A DNA stretch of 64,000 bases, from the NCBI GenBank assembly GCA_035995025.1, contig DASYKY010000133.1, positions 62,001 through 126,000 on the forward strand, written 5' to 3'. Position 1 is the stretch's first letter, and each line of letters starts with the position of its first letter. The translations under genes were made by a program, and so were the position numbers. Positions 1-9,800 of the stretch are shown here, in pieces. The notes beneath the pieces are model-generated. The model was not told where the DNA came from. It saw nothing but the letters and a program-made list of their open reading frames with translations, and ran no database searches. The DNA comes from Actinophytocola sp035995025 (lineage in GTDB: Bacteria; Actinomycetota; Actinomycetes; Mycobacteriales; Pseudonocardiaceae).

Positions 1-176
1 CCTACCACGACGGCGTGCTCAGCTGGGTCGGCGGCTCGCCCAAGGTGGACGGCCGGGAGCCGACCGAGAAGGCGTTGCGGGACCGCAGGTTCCTCATCCG
101 GTACAGCCTGGAGAAGCTGTTCCCGGCCCAGGAGTCGTTCCCGTGCACGTGGACCTACGTCACCTGCCGGCGATGA
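1..176 (+). CDS. C-terminal end of an unidentified protein (partial, cut by window edge)
   Basis: Only the last 57 residues are present, read in the frame starting at base 3 and ending at TGA 174-176. The tail contains WVGGSPKVDGREP and ends in CTWTYVTCRR. I do not recognise the family. Its stop overlaps the ATG of the thiolase (ATGA at 173-176), so it is the upstream member of the thiolase-metK-adenosine kinase-ahcY operon. By context it could be a biosynthetic enzyme or a methyltransferase that uses the downstream SAM-regeneration genes, but nothing visible in these 57 residues proves that. Confidence 0.6.
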   Translation, partial: YHDGVLSWVGGSPKVDGREPTEKALRDRRFLIRYSLEKLFPAQESFPCTWTYVTCRR

Positions 177-1363
177 CTCCCGCGCCGACACCGGCACAGC
201 GGGCCGTTCACGTCGCGGGCATCGGGATGACGAGGTTCGCCAAGCGGCCGAACCTCACGTTCAAGGACCTGGTGGCCGAGGCGGTCACCGCGACGCTCAA
301 GGACGCGGGCCGCACGGTCGAGGACGTCCAGGCGTGCTACTTCGGCAACGCCGTCGCGGGCACGATCACCGGGCAGGAGATGCTCGCCGGGCAGTTCGCC
401 CTGCGGCCGCTGGGGTTCGGTGACCTTCCGGTGGTCAACGTGGAGAACGCGTGTGCGTCCGCGTCGACGGCCTTCCACCTCGCCTGGCAGGCGGTGGCCA
501 CCGGGGTGCACGACGTCGTGCTCGCCGTCGGCGCGGAGAAGATGACCCATCCGGACAAGGCGCGCTCGTTCGCCGCGATCGGCGGGTCGGTCGACATGGA
601 CACCGTGCCCGCGGACCTGCCGGCCGGCCGCTCGTTCCTGATGGACCTTTATGCGGAGTCCGCGCAGCGCTACCTCGACCGCACCGGGGCCACCCAGGAG
701 GACCTGGCCCGCGTCGTGATCAAGGCGCAGCACAACGGGGCGCTGAACCCGGCCGCGCAGTTCGGTGGCGAGTGGACGGTGCCGGAGGTGCTGGCCGCCC
801 GGCACATCGTCGGCCCGTTCACGCTGCCGATGTGCTCGCCGGTGACCGACGGCGCGGCCGCGGCCCTGCTGATGGCCGACCGGACCGGCGGGGCACCGCG
901 GGTGACCGTGCTCGCCTCGGTCAACACCACCGCGCCGGCCGACGGCTCGGGCAGCGTCACCGCCGCGGCCGCCCGGCGCGCCTACGAGCACGCCGGCGTC
1001 GGCCCCGAAGACCTCGACTGCGTCGAGGTGCACGACGCGGCGGCGTCGGCCGAGCTGGTCATCACCGAGCAGCTCGGCATCGCCGGGCCCGGCGAGGGCG
1101 CCCGCCTGCTCGCGAGCGGCGCGACCGAGCTCGGCGGCCGGGTGCCCGTGAACACCGGCGGCGGGCTCCTCGCCCGCGGCCACCCGATCGGCGCGACCGG
1201 GCTCGCGCAGATCGTCGAGATCGTCCAGCAGCTACGTGGTGAGGCTGGCCGCCGCCAGGTGCCGGACGCCCGCGTCGGCCTGACCCAGAACGCGGGCGGC
1301 TGGCACGGAGACGACAACGTGGTCAGCGTGGTCCACCTGTTCGGCAAAGGAGATTCGTCATGA
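173..1363 (+). CDS. Thiolase-fold acetyl-CoA acetyltransferase / SCP-x-type lipid-transfer thiolase
   Basis: A 396-residue thiolase-superfamily protein. The nucleophilic Cys lies at about residue 94 (ENACASAS) and the His-Pro motif near the C-terminus (LARGHPIGATGLAQ). The usual second CxG cysteine motif near the end is replaced by QNAGGWHG, as is typical of the SCP-x or 'non-specific lipid-transfer' thiolases that cleave or condense branched or unusual acyl-CoAs. The ATG at 173 is preferred because it overlaps the upstream stop (ATGA). An in-frame GTG at 143 would add 10 residues. Its stop overlaps the metK ATG (ATGA at 1360-1363), so it is translated with the methyl-cycle genes. The substrate is unknown. 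The operon context suggests a specialised acyl-CoA step rather than housekeeping beta-oxidation. Confidence 0.85.
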   Translation: MTPAPTPAQRAVHVAGIGMTRFAKRPNLTFKDLVAEAVTATLKDAGRTVEDVQACYFGNAVAGTITGQEMLAGQFALRPLGFGDLPVVNVENACASASTAFHLAWQAVATGVHDVVLAVGAEKMTHPDKARSFAAIGGSVDMDTVPADLPAGRSFLMDLYAESAQRYLDRTGATQEDLARVVIKAQHNGALNPAAQFGGEWTVPEVLAARHIVGPFTLPMCSPVTDGAAAALLMADRTGGAPRVTVLASVNTTAPADGSGSVTAAAARRAYEHAGVGPEDLDCVEVHDAAASAELVITEQLGIAGPGEGARLLASGATELGGRVPVNTGGGLLARGHPIGATGLAQIVEIVQQLRGEAGRRQVPDARVGLTQNAGGWHGDDNVVSVVHLFGKGDSS

Positions 1364-2565
1364 CGGAGTTCGTGTTCACCTCCGAGTCGGTGACCGAGGG
1401 GCACCCCGACAAGATCGCCGACCAGATCTCCGACGCGGTCCTCGACGCCGCGCTCACCGCGGACCCGAACTCCCGGGTTGCCTGCGAGACGCTGCTGACC
1501 ACCGGCCTCGTCGTGGTCGCGGGCGAGATCACCACGCCCGGCCAGCTCGACATCGCCGCGATCGTGCGGGACACGATCCGGTCGATCGGCTACACCTCGG
1601 AGTGCGGGTTCGACGCGGAGAGCTGCGGGGTGCTGAGCGCGCTCGACAAGCAGTCCCCCGACATCGCACAGGGCGTCGACACCGCGCAGGAGGCCCGGGA
1701 CGGCGCCACCGAGGATCTCGACCGCGTCGGCGCGGGCGACCAGGGCATGATGTTCGGCTACGCCACCAACGAGACGCCCGAGCTGATGCCGATGCCCATC
1801 GCGCTCGCGCACCGGCTCGCCCGGCGGCTCGCCGAGGTGCGCAAGAACGGCGACCTGCCGTACCTGCGGCCGGACGGCAAGACCCAGGTGACCGTGCGCT
1901 ACGTCGACAACGTGCCGGTGGCGGTGGAGAAGGTGCTTATCTCCACCCAGCACGAGCCCGGCGTCGAGGCACGGATTCCCAGCCACCTATGGGAGAACGT
2001 GGTCACCGACGTGATCCCGGCCGGCCTGTACGACGCGAAGTCGTTGCGCGCCAACTTCTTCGTCAACCCAACCGGCCGGTTCGTCATCGGCGGCCCCGTC
2101 GGCGACGCCGGCCTCACCGGCCGCAAGATCATCGTCGACACGTACGGCGGGTTCGCCCGCCACGGCGGCGGCGCGTTCTCCGGCAAGGATCCGTCCAAGG
2201 TGGACCGTTCGGCGGCCTACGCGGCGCGCTACGTGGCGAAGAACGTGGTCGCCGCCGGGCTCGCCGACCGGGCGGAGGTGCAGGTCGCCTACGCCATCGG
2301 GATGGCCCGCCCGCTGTCGCTGCTGGTGGAGACGTTCGGTACCGAGCGGGTACCCAAGGAGCGGATCGTCGACCTGGTCGACGCCCACTTCGACCTGCGG
2401 CCGGCCGCGTTCCGCGACTACCTGCGGCTGCACCGGCCCGTCTACGCGAAGACCGCCGCCTACGGGCATTTCGGCCGCGACGACGCCGACTTCACGTGGG
2501 AACGCACCGACCGGGCCGAAGCGCTGGCGGCCGACGCCGGCGTGACCGCGACGGCAGTGGCCTGA
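1360..2565 (+). CDS. metK: S-adenosylmethionine synthetase
   Basis: MetK makes SAM from methionine and ATP in the cytosol. At 401 residues it has the normal full length. Recognisable are the N-terminal ESVTEGHPDKIADQISD block (ATP and Mg binding), the GAGDQGMMFGYA methionine/ATP motif around residue 126, the glycine-rich GGGAFSGKD loop near residue 270 and the conserved C-terminal TAAYGHFGR. It overlaps the thiolase by 4 bp and is followed 9 bp later by the PfkB kinase with a good RBS (GAGGAG). Primary actinobacterial metK usually sits elsewhere in the chromosome, so I infer this is a second copy dedicated to the methyl cycle of this operon. Confidence 0.97.
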   Translation: MTEFVFTSESVTEGHPDKIADQISDAVLDAALTADPNSRVACETLLTTGLVVVAGEITTPGQLDIAAIVRDTIRSIGYTSECGFDAESCGVLSALDKQSPDIAQGVDTAQEARDGATEDLDRVGAGDQGMMFGYATNETPELMPMPIALAHRLARRLAEVRKNGDLPYLRPDGKTQVTVRYVDNVPVAVEKVLISTQHEPGVEARIPSHLWENVVTDVIPAGLYDAKSLRANFFVNPTGRFVIGGPVGDAGLTGRKIIVDTYGGFARHGGGAFSGKDPSKVDRSAAYAARYVAKNVVAAGLADRAEVQVAYAIGMARPLSLLVETFGTERVPKERIVDLVDAHFDLRPAAFRDYLRLHRPVYAKTAAYGHFGRDDADFTWERTDRAEALAADAGVTATAVA

Positions 2566-2574
2566 GGAGCTGAC

Positions 2575-3674
2575 ATGACACACCTCCGCACCCAAGGGAA
2601 ACGGGACGCAAACCAACCACCGATACGTCCCGAACCGAACGGAACCAACCCAACGCGACCACAACGTGAAATTCCGGGGCGGCGGACCATCGTCGTCACC
2701 GGGTCGATCGCGACCGACTACCTGATGGTGTTCCCCGGCCGGTTCGCCGACCAGCTCGTGGAGGGCAAACTCGACAAGGTCTCCCTGTCGTTCCTCGCCG
2801 ACGAGCTCGAGATCCGGCGCGGCGGGGTGGCCGCCAACATCGCCTTCGGCCTCGGCTGCCTCGGCCACGCGCCGGTGCTGGTCGGCGCCGTCGGCTCGGA
2901 CTTCGCCGACTACCGGGCCTGGCTCGCCGGCCACAACGTCGTCACCGAGCACGTGCGCTACTCGGTCACCCGGCACACCGCGAAGTTCCTGTGCACCACC
3001 GACACCGCGCACAACCAGATCGCCACGTTCTACGCGGGCGCCATGGACGAGGCCAGGGAGATCGAGCTCGCGCCGATCGTCGCCGGCCTCGCCGACCCGC
3101 TGGTGGTGATCAGCCCGAACGACCCGGAGGCGATGGTGCGGCACACAACCGAGTGCCGCGAGCTCGGCGTGCCGTTCGTCGCCGACCCGTCCCAGCAGCT
3201 GGCCAGGATGAGCGGCGAGGAGATCCGCGAGCTCGTCGACGATGCCACCTACCTGTTCACGAACGAGTACGAGCGGACGCTCCTGACCTACAAGACGGGC
3301 TGGGCCGACGACGACGTACTCGACCGGGTCGGCACGTGGGTGACCACGCGCGGGCGGCTGGGCGTGACGATCGAGAGCTGCGAGCGGCCCGCGACGACCG
3401 TGCCCGTCGTGGCGCCGGCGGGGCCGACCGAGCCGACCGGCGTCGGGGACGGCTTCCGGGCCGGGTTCCTCGCGGGCATCGCGGGCGGGCTCGACCAGGA
3501 AGGGGCCGCGCAGCTCGGCTGCACGCTGGCCACGCTGGTGCTCGAGTCGGTCGGCCCGCAGGAGTACCGGATGGACGAGGCGTCGTTGGTGGCGCGCCTG
3601 GCGGGGGCCTACGGTCCCGCCGCCGGTGCCGCCGCACGCTCCTGTTTGGACACTTCGCTGGTGAGGGAGGGTGT

Positions 3675-3678
<4 letters not shown>
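2575..3678 (+). CDS. adoK: PfkB-family carbohydrate/nucleoside kinase, probable adenosine kinase
   Basis: A 367-residue ribokinase-fold kinase. The body starts at about residue 38 with IVVTGSIATDYLM, has a substrate-binding RRGGVAANIAFGLGCLG block, and ends with GVGDGFRAGFLAG, the PfkB signature carrying the catalytic Asp. It most resembles the bacterial ribokinase-like adenosine kinase of actinobacteria. It sits between metK and ahcY, where it would phosphorylate the adenosine released from S-adenosylhomocysteine. The start ATG at 2575 has RBS GAGGAG 5 bp upstream. It gives an N-terminal extension of about 37 residues rich in Asn, Pro and Thr, with visibly lower GC than the body. No later in-frame start is apparent. 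The stop overlaps the ahcY ATG. A broader sugar-kinase role cannot be excluded. Confidence 0.85.
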
Positions 3679-5111
<1,433 letters not shown>

Positions 5112-5161
5112 CCAAGGTCACCGGGGAGGTGTCCGACCGTTCGGCCGAACGCGGCGGCTGG

Positions 5162-5887
5162 TCACAGGACCACCCACACGGCCTTGCCGCCCGCGTAGGT
5201 CGGGGTGTTCCCCCAGGTGCGGCACAGGTCCTCGACCACCGCCAGGCCGTGCTCGGCGCCCGTTGCCGGGTCCGTGCGGGGCCGCGCCGGGCGCGGGTCA
5301 CCGTCGTACACGGCGACCGTGAACATGCCGCGGCGCAGCTCCACCCGGATGCTGGGCGCCTCCCGGGTGTGCCTGATCGTGTTGTCGACGAGGGCGGTGG
5401 CGATGCGGAGCGCATCAGCGGTCCGGCCCTCGGACACCTGCCAGCGTTCGCACCACTCGGTGACGAAGTCGTGTGCCAGTGCGAAACCCGCGGGACCGTA
5501 CGGGAGATCGAGCCGCGCGACCCTGCGCGGCGGCGGATCCCCGATGGCGATCACCGCTTCCTCGAGGCTGCGGTGTACCGGGATGTACCGCCGCATGCGG
5601 TAGGCCGCCAGCACCCGGTGCTTCGCTTCGTCGGCGACCACGAGGATGAGGGGAATCCCCGGCCACGCGGCGATCTTGGCCGCGACCGACGGGAACAGTG
5701 CCAGCGCCACCGGGCTGTGTACGCCCATCCGGTCCAGGTCGACGAGCACCGCGCACGGTGCGTCGGCGGCCGCCTTCAGCAGGGTGTCCCGCAGCTTGGC
5801 ATAGCTGGCCGCGTCGAGAGTTCCTTCCGCGACGACCACCGAGGCGCCCGCGTGGTGCCACCAGAACGCACTGAGCTCGTCAGTCAC
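5162..5887 (-). CDS. STAS-HATPase fusion, anti-sigma-type regulator
   Basis: A 241-residue cytosolic protein. Residues 1 to about 100 form a STAS/MEDS-like domain (AVLVDLDRMGVHS and a VADEAKHRVL block). Residues 125-241 form an RsbW/SpoIIAB-like HATPase_c domain with the N-box ALVDNTIRHT and the EHGLAVVEDL G-box. Such actinobacterial proteins act as serine kinases or anti-sigma factors in partner-switching networks. Fusion of a STAS-like module to the kinase suggests self-contained switching. The GTG start at 5887 is preceded by AAGG. The gene is convergent with the ahcY operon and stands alone. Its sigma-factor target cannot be told from sequence. Confidence 0.8.
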   Translation of the reverse strand: MTDELSAFWWHHAGASVVVAEGTLDAASYAKLRDTLLKAAADAPCAVLVDLDRMGVHSPVALALFPSVAAKIAAWPGIPLILVVADEAKHRVLAAYRMRRYIPVHRSLEEAVIAIGDPPPRRVARLDLPYGPAGFALAHDFVTEWCERWQVSEGRTADALRIATALVDNTIRHTREAPSIRVELRRGMFTVAVYDGDPRPARPRTDPATGAEHGLAVVEDLCRTWGNTPTYAGGKAVWVVL

Positions 5888-5951
5888 CTTCGCTCACGGC
5901 CAAGCGACGCACGCGAGCGCCTTGCGTCGAACGTTGACACGTTCCACCCCC

Positions 5952-5981
5952 CGAACGGGTGCGTCGACCGCAACCCGTTCG
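5952..5981. terminator. Inverted repeat, candidate relic terminator or operator
   Basis: Arms CGAACGGGT (5952-5960) and ACCCGTTCG (5973-5981) are perfect 9-bp complements around a GC-rich 12-nt loop. It lies just downstream of the minus-strand DUF2156 relic that ends at 6004, and 65-95 bp upstream of the STAS-HATPase start. It could therefore be a leftover terminator or an operator of the STAS gene. There is no U-tract. Confidence 0.4.
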
Positions 5982-6003
5982 CATAGCGTACGCCGGTGTT
6001 CGG

Positions 6004-6450
6004 CTATCCGCGGTTGCCGGTTGGTTCGTGCGCCGGGACCGGCTCCGCGGGTGGCTCGACGACCGGTTCGGTGCCGCCGAGGTCCATGCCTCGCGGGTAG
6101 GTGCCGGTGAAGAGCAGCGTCACGGCGGCGAACGCCACCAGGACCGTGACGAGCGAGGTATCCGGCACGTAGGCGCGGGCCAGCGCGACCCCGATGCGCG
6201 GCAGGTCGGCCTCGTCCCGGTACGCGACGTGCATCGGCGCGTACCACGGCTCGAACTTGGTCTTGAACGCGTGCAGGGACCGGAAGCCGTAGAGCGGTTC
6301 CATGGCGCCGCCGACGAGTCCAGCAGCCGCTCCAGTGCCGCCGCAGGGACGGCGGCATCGCCGCGCGCGAGGGGAGCGCCGGACAGTGACACGAACTTCG
6401 CGCCCTCGGCCCTGAACGCCAGGCGGCTCGCCGCGATGAGGTACTCCATG
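6004..6450 (-). pseudogene. Remnant of a DUF2156 / MprF-like lysyl-phosphatidylglycerol synthase C-terminus
   Basis: Minus-strand translation from about 6450 gives MEYLIAASRLAFRAEG and SLSGAPLARGD in one frame. After a frameshift near 6305 the other frame gives MEPLYGFRSLHAFKTKFEPW, then a YRDEADLPRIGVALARAYVPD tail to a stop at 6004. Both blocks match the C-terminal GNAT-like domain of DUF2156/MprF proteins, which transfer amino acids to membrane lipid head groups. Everything upstream (the membrane part and N-terminal domain) is missing, and the reading frame is broken. The truncation point abuts an oppositely oriented monooxygenase fragment, so this is a deletion or rearrangement scar. Confidence 0.7.
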
Positions 6451-6455
6451 ACGGG

Positions 6456-6857
6456 CCGGAAACCGCTGCGTGGCCTCGTCGGCCGGCCGGTGCTGCTCGG
6501 CGACGCGGCCCACGCGATGGCGCCGACGCTGGGCCAGGGTGCCAACAGCGCACTCGTCGACGCCGCGGTGCTGACCGCCGAGCTCGCCGCGGCCGGTTCC
6601 GTGCCGGACGCGCTCGACCGCTACGCACGCCGCCGCCGGCCCGCGGTCACTCGCGTACAGGATCGGGCCGACCGCCTCGCCCGGCTGTCCCGGCTGAACA
6701 AGGCCCGTGCTGCGCGGCATCCGGGACGCGGGCATGCGCGTGCACGCCCGAGCGCCAGGCTCGCCGCCCGGCTGGCGCGCGACGCCCAGCAGGAGGACCC
6801 GGCGCGCCTGGTGACGCTCGTGGCCGGCCTTCCCCCTACCAGGACCTGGCCGACTAG
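6456..6857 (+). pseudogene. C-terminal remnant of an FAD-dependent aromatic monooxygenase
   Basis: Plus-strand translation shows the PheA/TfdB-type flavoprotein monooxygenase signature GRPVLLGDAAHAM, followed by PTLGQGANSALVDAAVLTAE and an Arg-rich C-terminal helix region. The frame then shifts at about 6705: the frame encoding LRGIRDAGMR is out of phase with the preceding blocks. A plausible original ending, PYQDLAD, stops at TAG 6855-6857 in yet another frame. The FAD-binding N-terminus and substrate domain are absent. The fragment starts within roughly 10 bp of the DUF2156 remnant on the other strand. It is not expected to be functional. Confidence 0.75.
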
Positions 6858-9800
6858 CTTTCCTGCCCGTCGGTGCGGCGGAGCTTGCGTGTCCCGCGAC
6901 GCCGGCGTTGGGGAACGACCCGGGTGCGCCAGTATGCGAGGCCGTCGCGGGCCGCCAGGGTCTCGCTGTGGTTGCGGCCGAGCAGCCTTCGCTGGTCGGT
7001 GACCAACTCCTGGAAGGCTGCGACGGCACCTGCCGCGTCACCGGCCTGGCCGCGGAGGTCGGCGAGGCTCAGACGGGTGGCGAGCACGTCCGGGTGCTCC
7101 GGGCCCAGCACCCGCTGCTGGGCGGCGAGCACTTCGGCCAGCGCGGTGACGGCTGCTGCCTCGTCGACGTGGTCGCGGTGGAGCTCGAGCTGATGGCGGG
7201 ACACGAGGGTGTCGGCGTGTTCGGGGCCGAGGATCCGGCGCTGGGTGGCGACCAGTTCGTCGAAGGCGGCGAAGGCACCGGCCGCGTCGCCGACCGCGGA
7301 TCGGCAGGCCCCCAGCGTGAAGAGGGTGATCATGGGCTCGCCGTCATCGGCGCCCAGCACGCGCAGCTGATCGGCGAGCAGCTGCTCCAGGACCGGGATC
7401 TGACCGGCCGGGTCGCCCGCCTCCGCCTTCGCCGCGCTCAGCCTGTGTCGCGTCATCAGGGTGTCGACGTGCTCCGGGCCCTGCAACCGCGTCAGTGCTG
7501 CGAGCAGCTCCTCGTAGGTCTCGACGGCCGCGGCGGTCTCGCCCGTCACGCTCCAGAGGGCGGCCAGCTTCCCACGGGTGTACAAGGTGGCCAGCTGCGT
7601 GGGTCCGAGTATCCGCAGTTGCTCGGCCAGCAGGTCCTCCAGGGCCCGGATCGCCCCTGCCGGGTCACCTGCCTGCTCACGCCAGTGCGCCACGGCGTCA
7701 CGGGTATAGAGGACATCGGGGTGGTCTGCGCCCAGCACCCGCGCCTGGGACTCGAGCAGCCGCTCGTACTCGGCGACGGCGCCCGCCACGTCGCCTGACC
7801 CGCCCAGGTAGTGCGCCATGGTCGACCGGCTGGAGAGCGTTTCGGGGTGGTCGGCACCCATCGCGCTCGCCTGGTCGGTGATCAGGTGCCGCAACTCCCC
7901 CAGACCGTTCGGATCGCCGTTCTCGGCGCGATAGGCCGCCAGCACGAGCCGGACGCTGAACGTCTCGGGGGTGGCGGCGCTCCGGGTCCGGCGCAGGTCC
8001 GCGAGTACGGCCTCAAGTGTGATGATGGCGCCGGCCAGGTCGCCCGAGTCCCGTTGCGCCTCCGCGAGGCCGCAGCGCGTCATCACGGTGTCGGGATGGT
8101 CAGGACCCAGTACCCTCAGCTCGTCGGCGATCAGTGTCTCGAAGGCGTGCAGCGCACCGGCCCCGTCCCCCGCCTCCGCCCGGCAGGTCTCGAGGTTGTG
8201 CCGAGTGGACAGTGTGCCGGGGTGGTCGGGACCCAGCATCCGCAGCTGGTCGGCGACCAGCTCCTCGAACACGAGCAACGCACCGGCCGGGTCCCCGGTC
8301 TCCATCCGGCACACCCCCAGGCTGTTTCGCGTCTCGAGGGTGCCGGGGTGGTCGGGACCCAGCACCCGGAGCCGGTCGGCCAGCAGTTCTTCGAACGCGG
8401 CGATGGCGTCGGCGGGTTCGCCCGCGATCTTCAGGTAGGTCGCGATGCTGTGCCGAGTGGACAGTGTGCGGGGGTGGTCAGGACCCAGCACCCGGAGCTG
8501 GTCGAGCCGGATCTGCTCGAAGGTCTCGGCGGCGTCGGTCAGATCTCCGTGGTCCGCCCGATGGTTCGCGAGGCTCAGGCGGGTGTCCAGGGTGTCGAGG
8601 TGATCGGGCCCCAGGAGCCGCAGCCGATCGGCCAGCAGCCGCTCGAACGTGGTGATCGCCTTCGCCCGGTCACCGGCATGGGCGTGGCACTCGCCCAGAC
8701 TTGCCCGGGTGATCAGCGCGTCGGCGTGATCGGGTCCCAGGATCCGCACCTGATCGGCAAGCAGCTCATCGAATGTCAGCACGGCGGCGGCGAAGTCACC
8801 GCCGCTCGCCCGGCAGTTCGCGATGGCGTGCCGGCAGGACAGGGCCTGGACATGGTCGGGCCCCAGGACTCGCACCTGGTCGGCCAGCAGGTGTTCGAGG
8901 TCGGCGATCAGGTCGGCCGGGTAGTCCGCCGCGTCCGCCTGGAAGACGAGCATGCTGTAGCGGGTGCTGAGGGTCTCGGGGTCATCCGGGCCCAGGACCC
9001 GTGACAGGTCGGCCAGCAACGCCTCGGCTGCGGCATCGACGTCGTCGCCGCCGGACGCGTATTGCCAGTACATCAGCGCGTAGCGGGTCACCAGGATGTC
9101 GGGATGGTCGGCCGCGTGCCTCGACATCTGGTCCGCGAGCAGTTCCTCGAGTGCGGCGAGCGCGCCTGCCGGGTCACCCGAGTCGCCCCGCCGATCCGCC
9201 AGCTCGTGCCAGTTCGAGACCGTGTGCGGGTGGCCGGGCCCCAGGATCCGGCGACGATCGCCGAGCAGCTCCTCGAGCGCGGCCGCCGCTCCCGCCGGGT
9301 CACCGGCCTCTCCTCGCCAGTGCGCCACGGTGTGCCGGGTGGCCAGAACCTGGCGGTTCTCCGGCCCCAGCGTCCGTGACTCCACGTCGAGCAGCTCGGT
9401 GAAGCCGGTCACCGCGCCATCGAAGTCACCGGCCTCACCCCGGAACGTCGCGAGGGCTGTGCGGGTCGTGAGGATGTCGCCATGGCCCGGGCTGAGGATC
9501 CGTTCCTGGCGGGCGAGGATCTGTTCCAGGACGGCGATCGCGTTGCGCAGGTCGCCGGCCCGGTGCTGCCACAACGCCAGTGCGTACTGCGTGGACAGCG
9601 TGTGCGGGTGGTCGGGGCCTAGTGTGCTGAGCCGTTCGGCCAGAAGCCGTTCGTGGGCGGCGATCCCGTCCGCCGGATCGCCTGCCTCGCCCCGCCAGTT
9701 CGCGAGGTCCTCCGCGGTCGTGAGGGTGTCTTCGTCGTCGGGCCCCAGCAGTCGCGCCAGGTCGGCGAGCAGCACCTCGAGCGCCGTGACGGCGGCGGCC

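Noticed and set aside
155..1183. Long antisense and overlapping ORFs opposite the thiolase, metK, ahcY and many other genes
   Set aside because: In DNA with about 70% GC, non-coding frames stay open. These translations are Arg/Ala/His/Gly-rich low-complexity sequence without motifs, and overlap confidently identified genes.
5139..5150. GTTCGGCCGAAC palindrome as the terminator of the ahcY operon
   Set aside because: The stem is only 6 bp with no loop-forming spacer or U-tract. It was too weak to list as a separate feature and is mentioned under ahcY.
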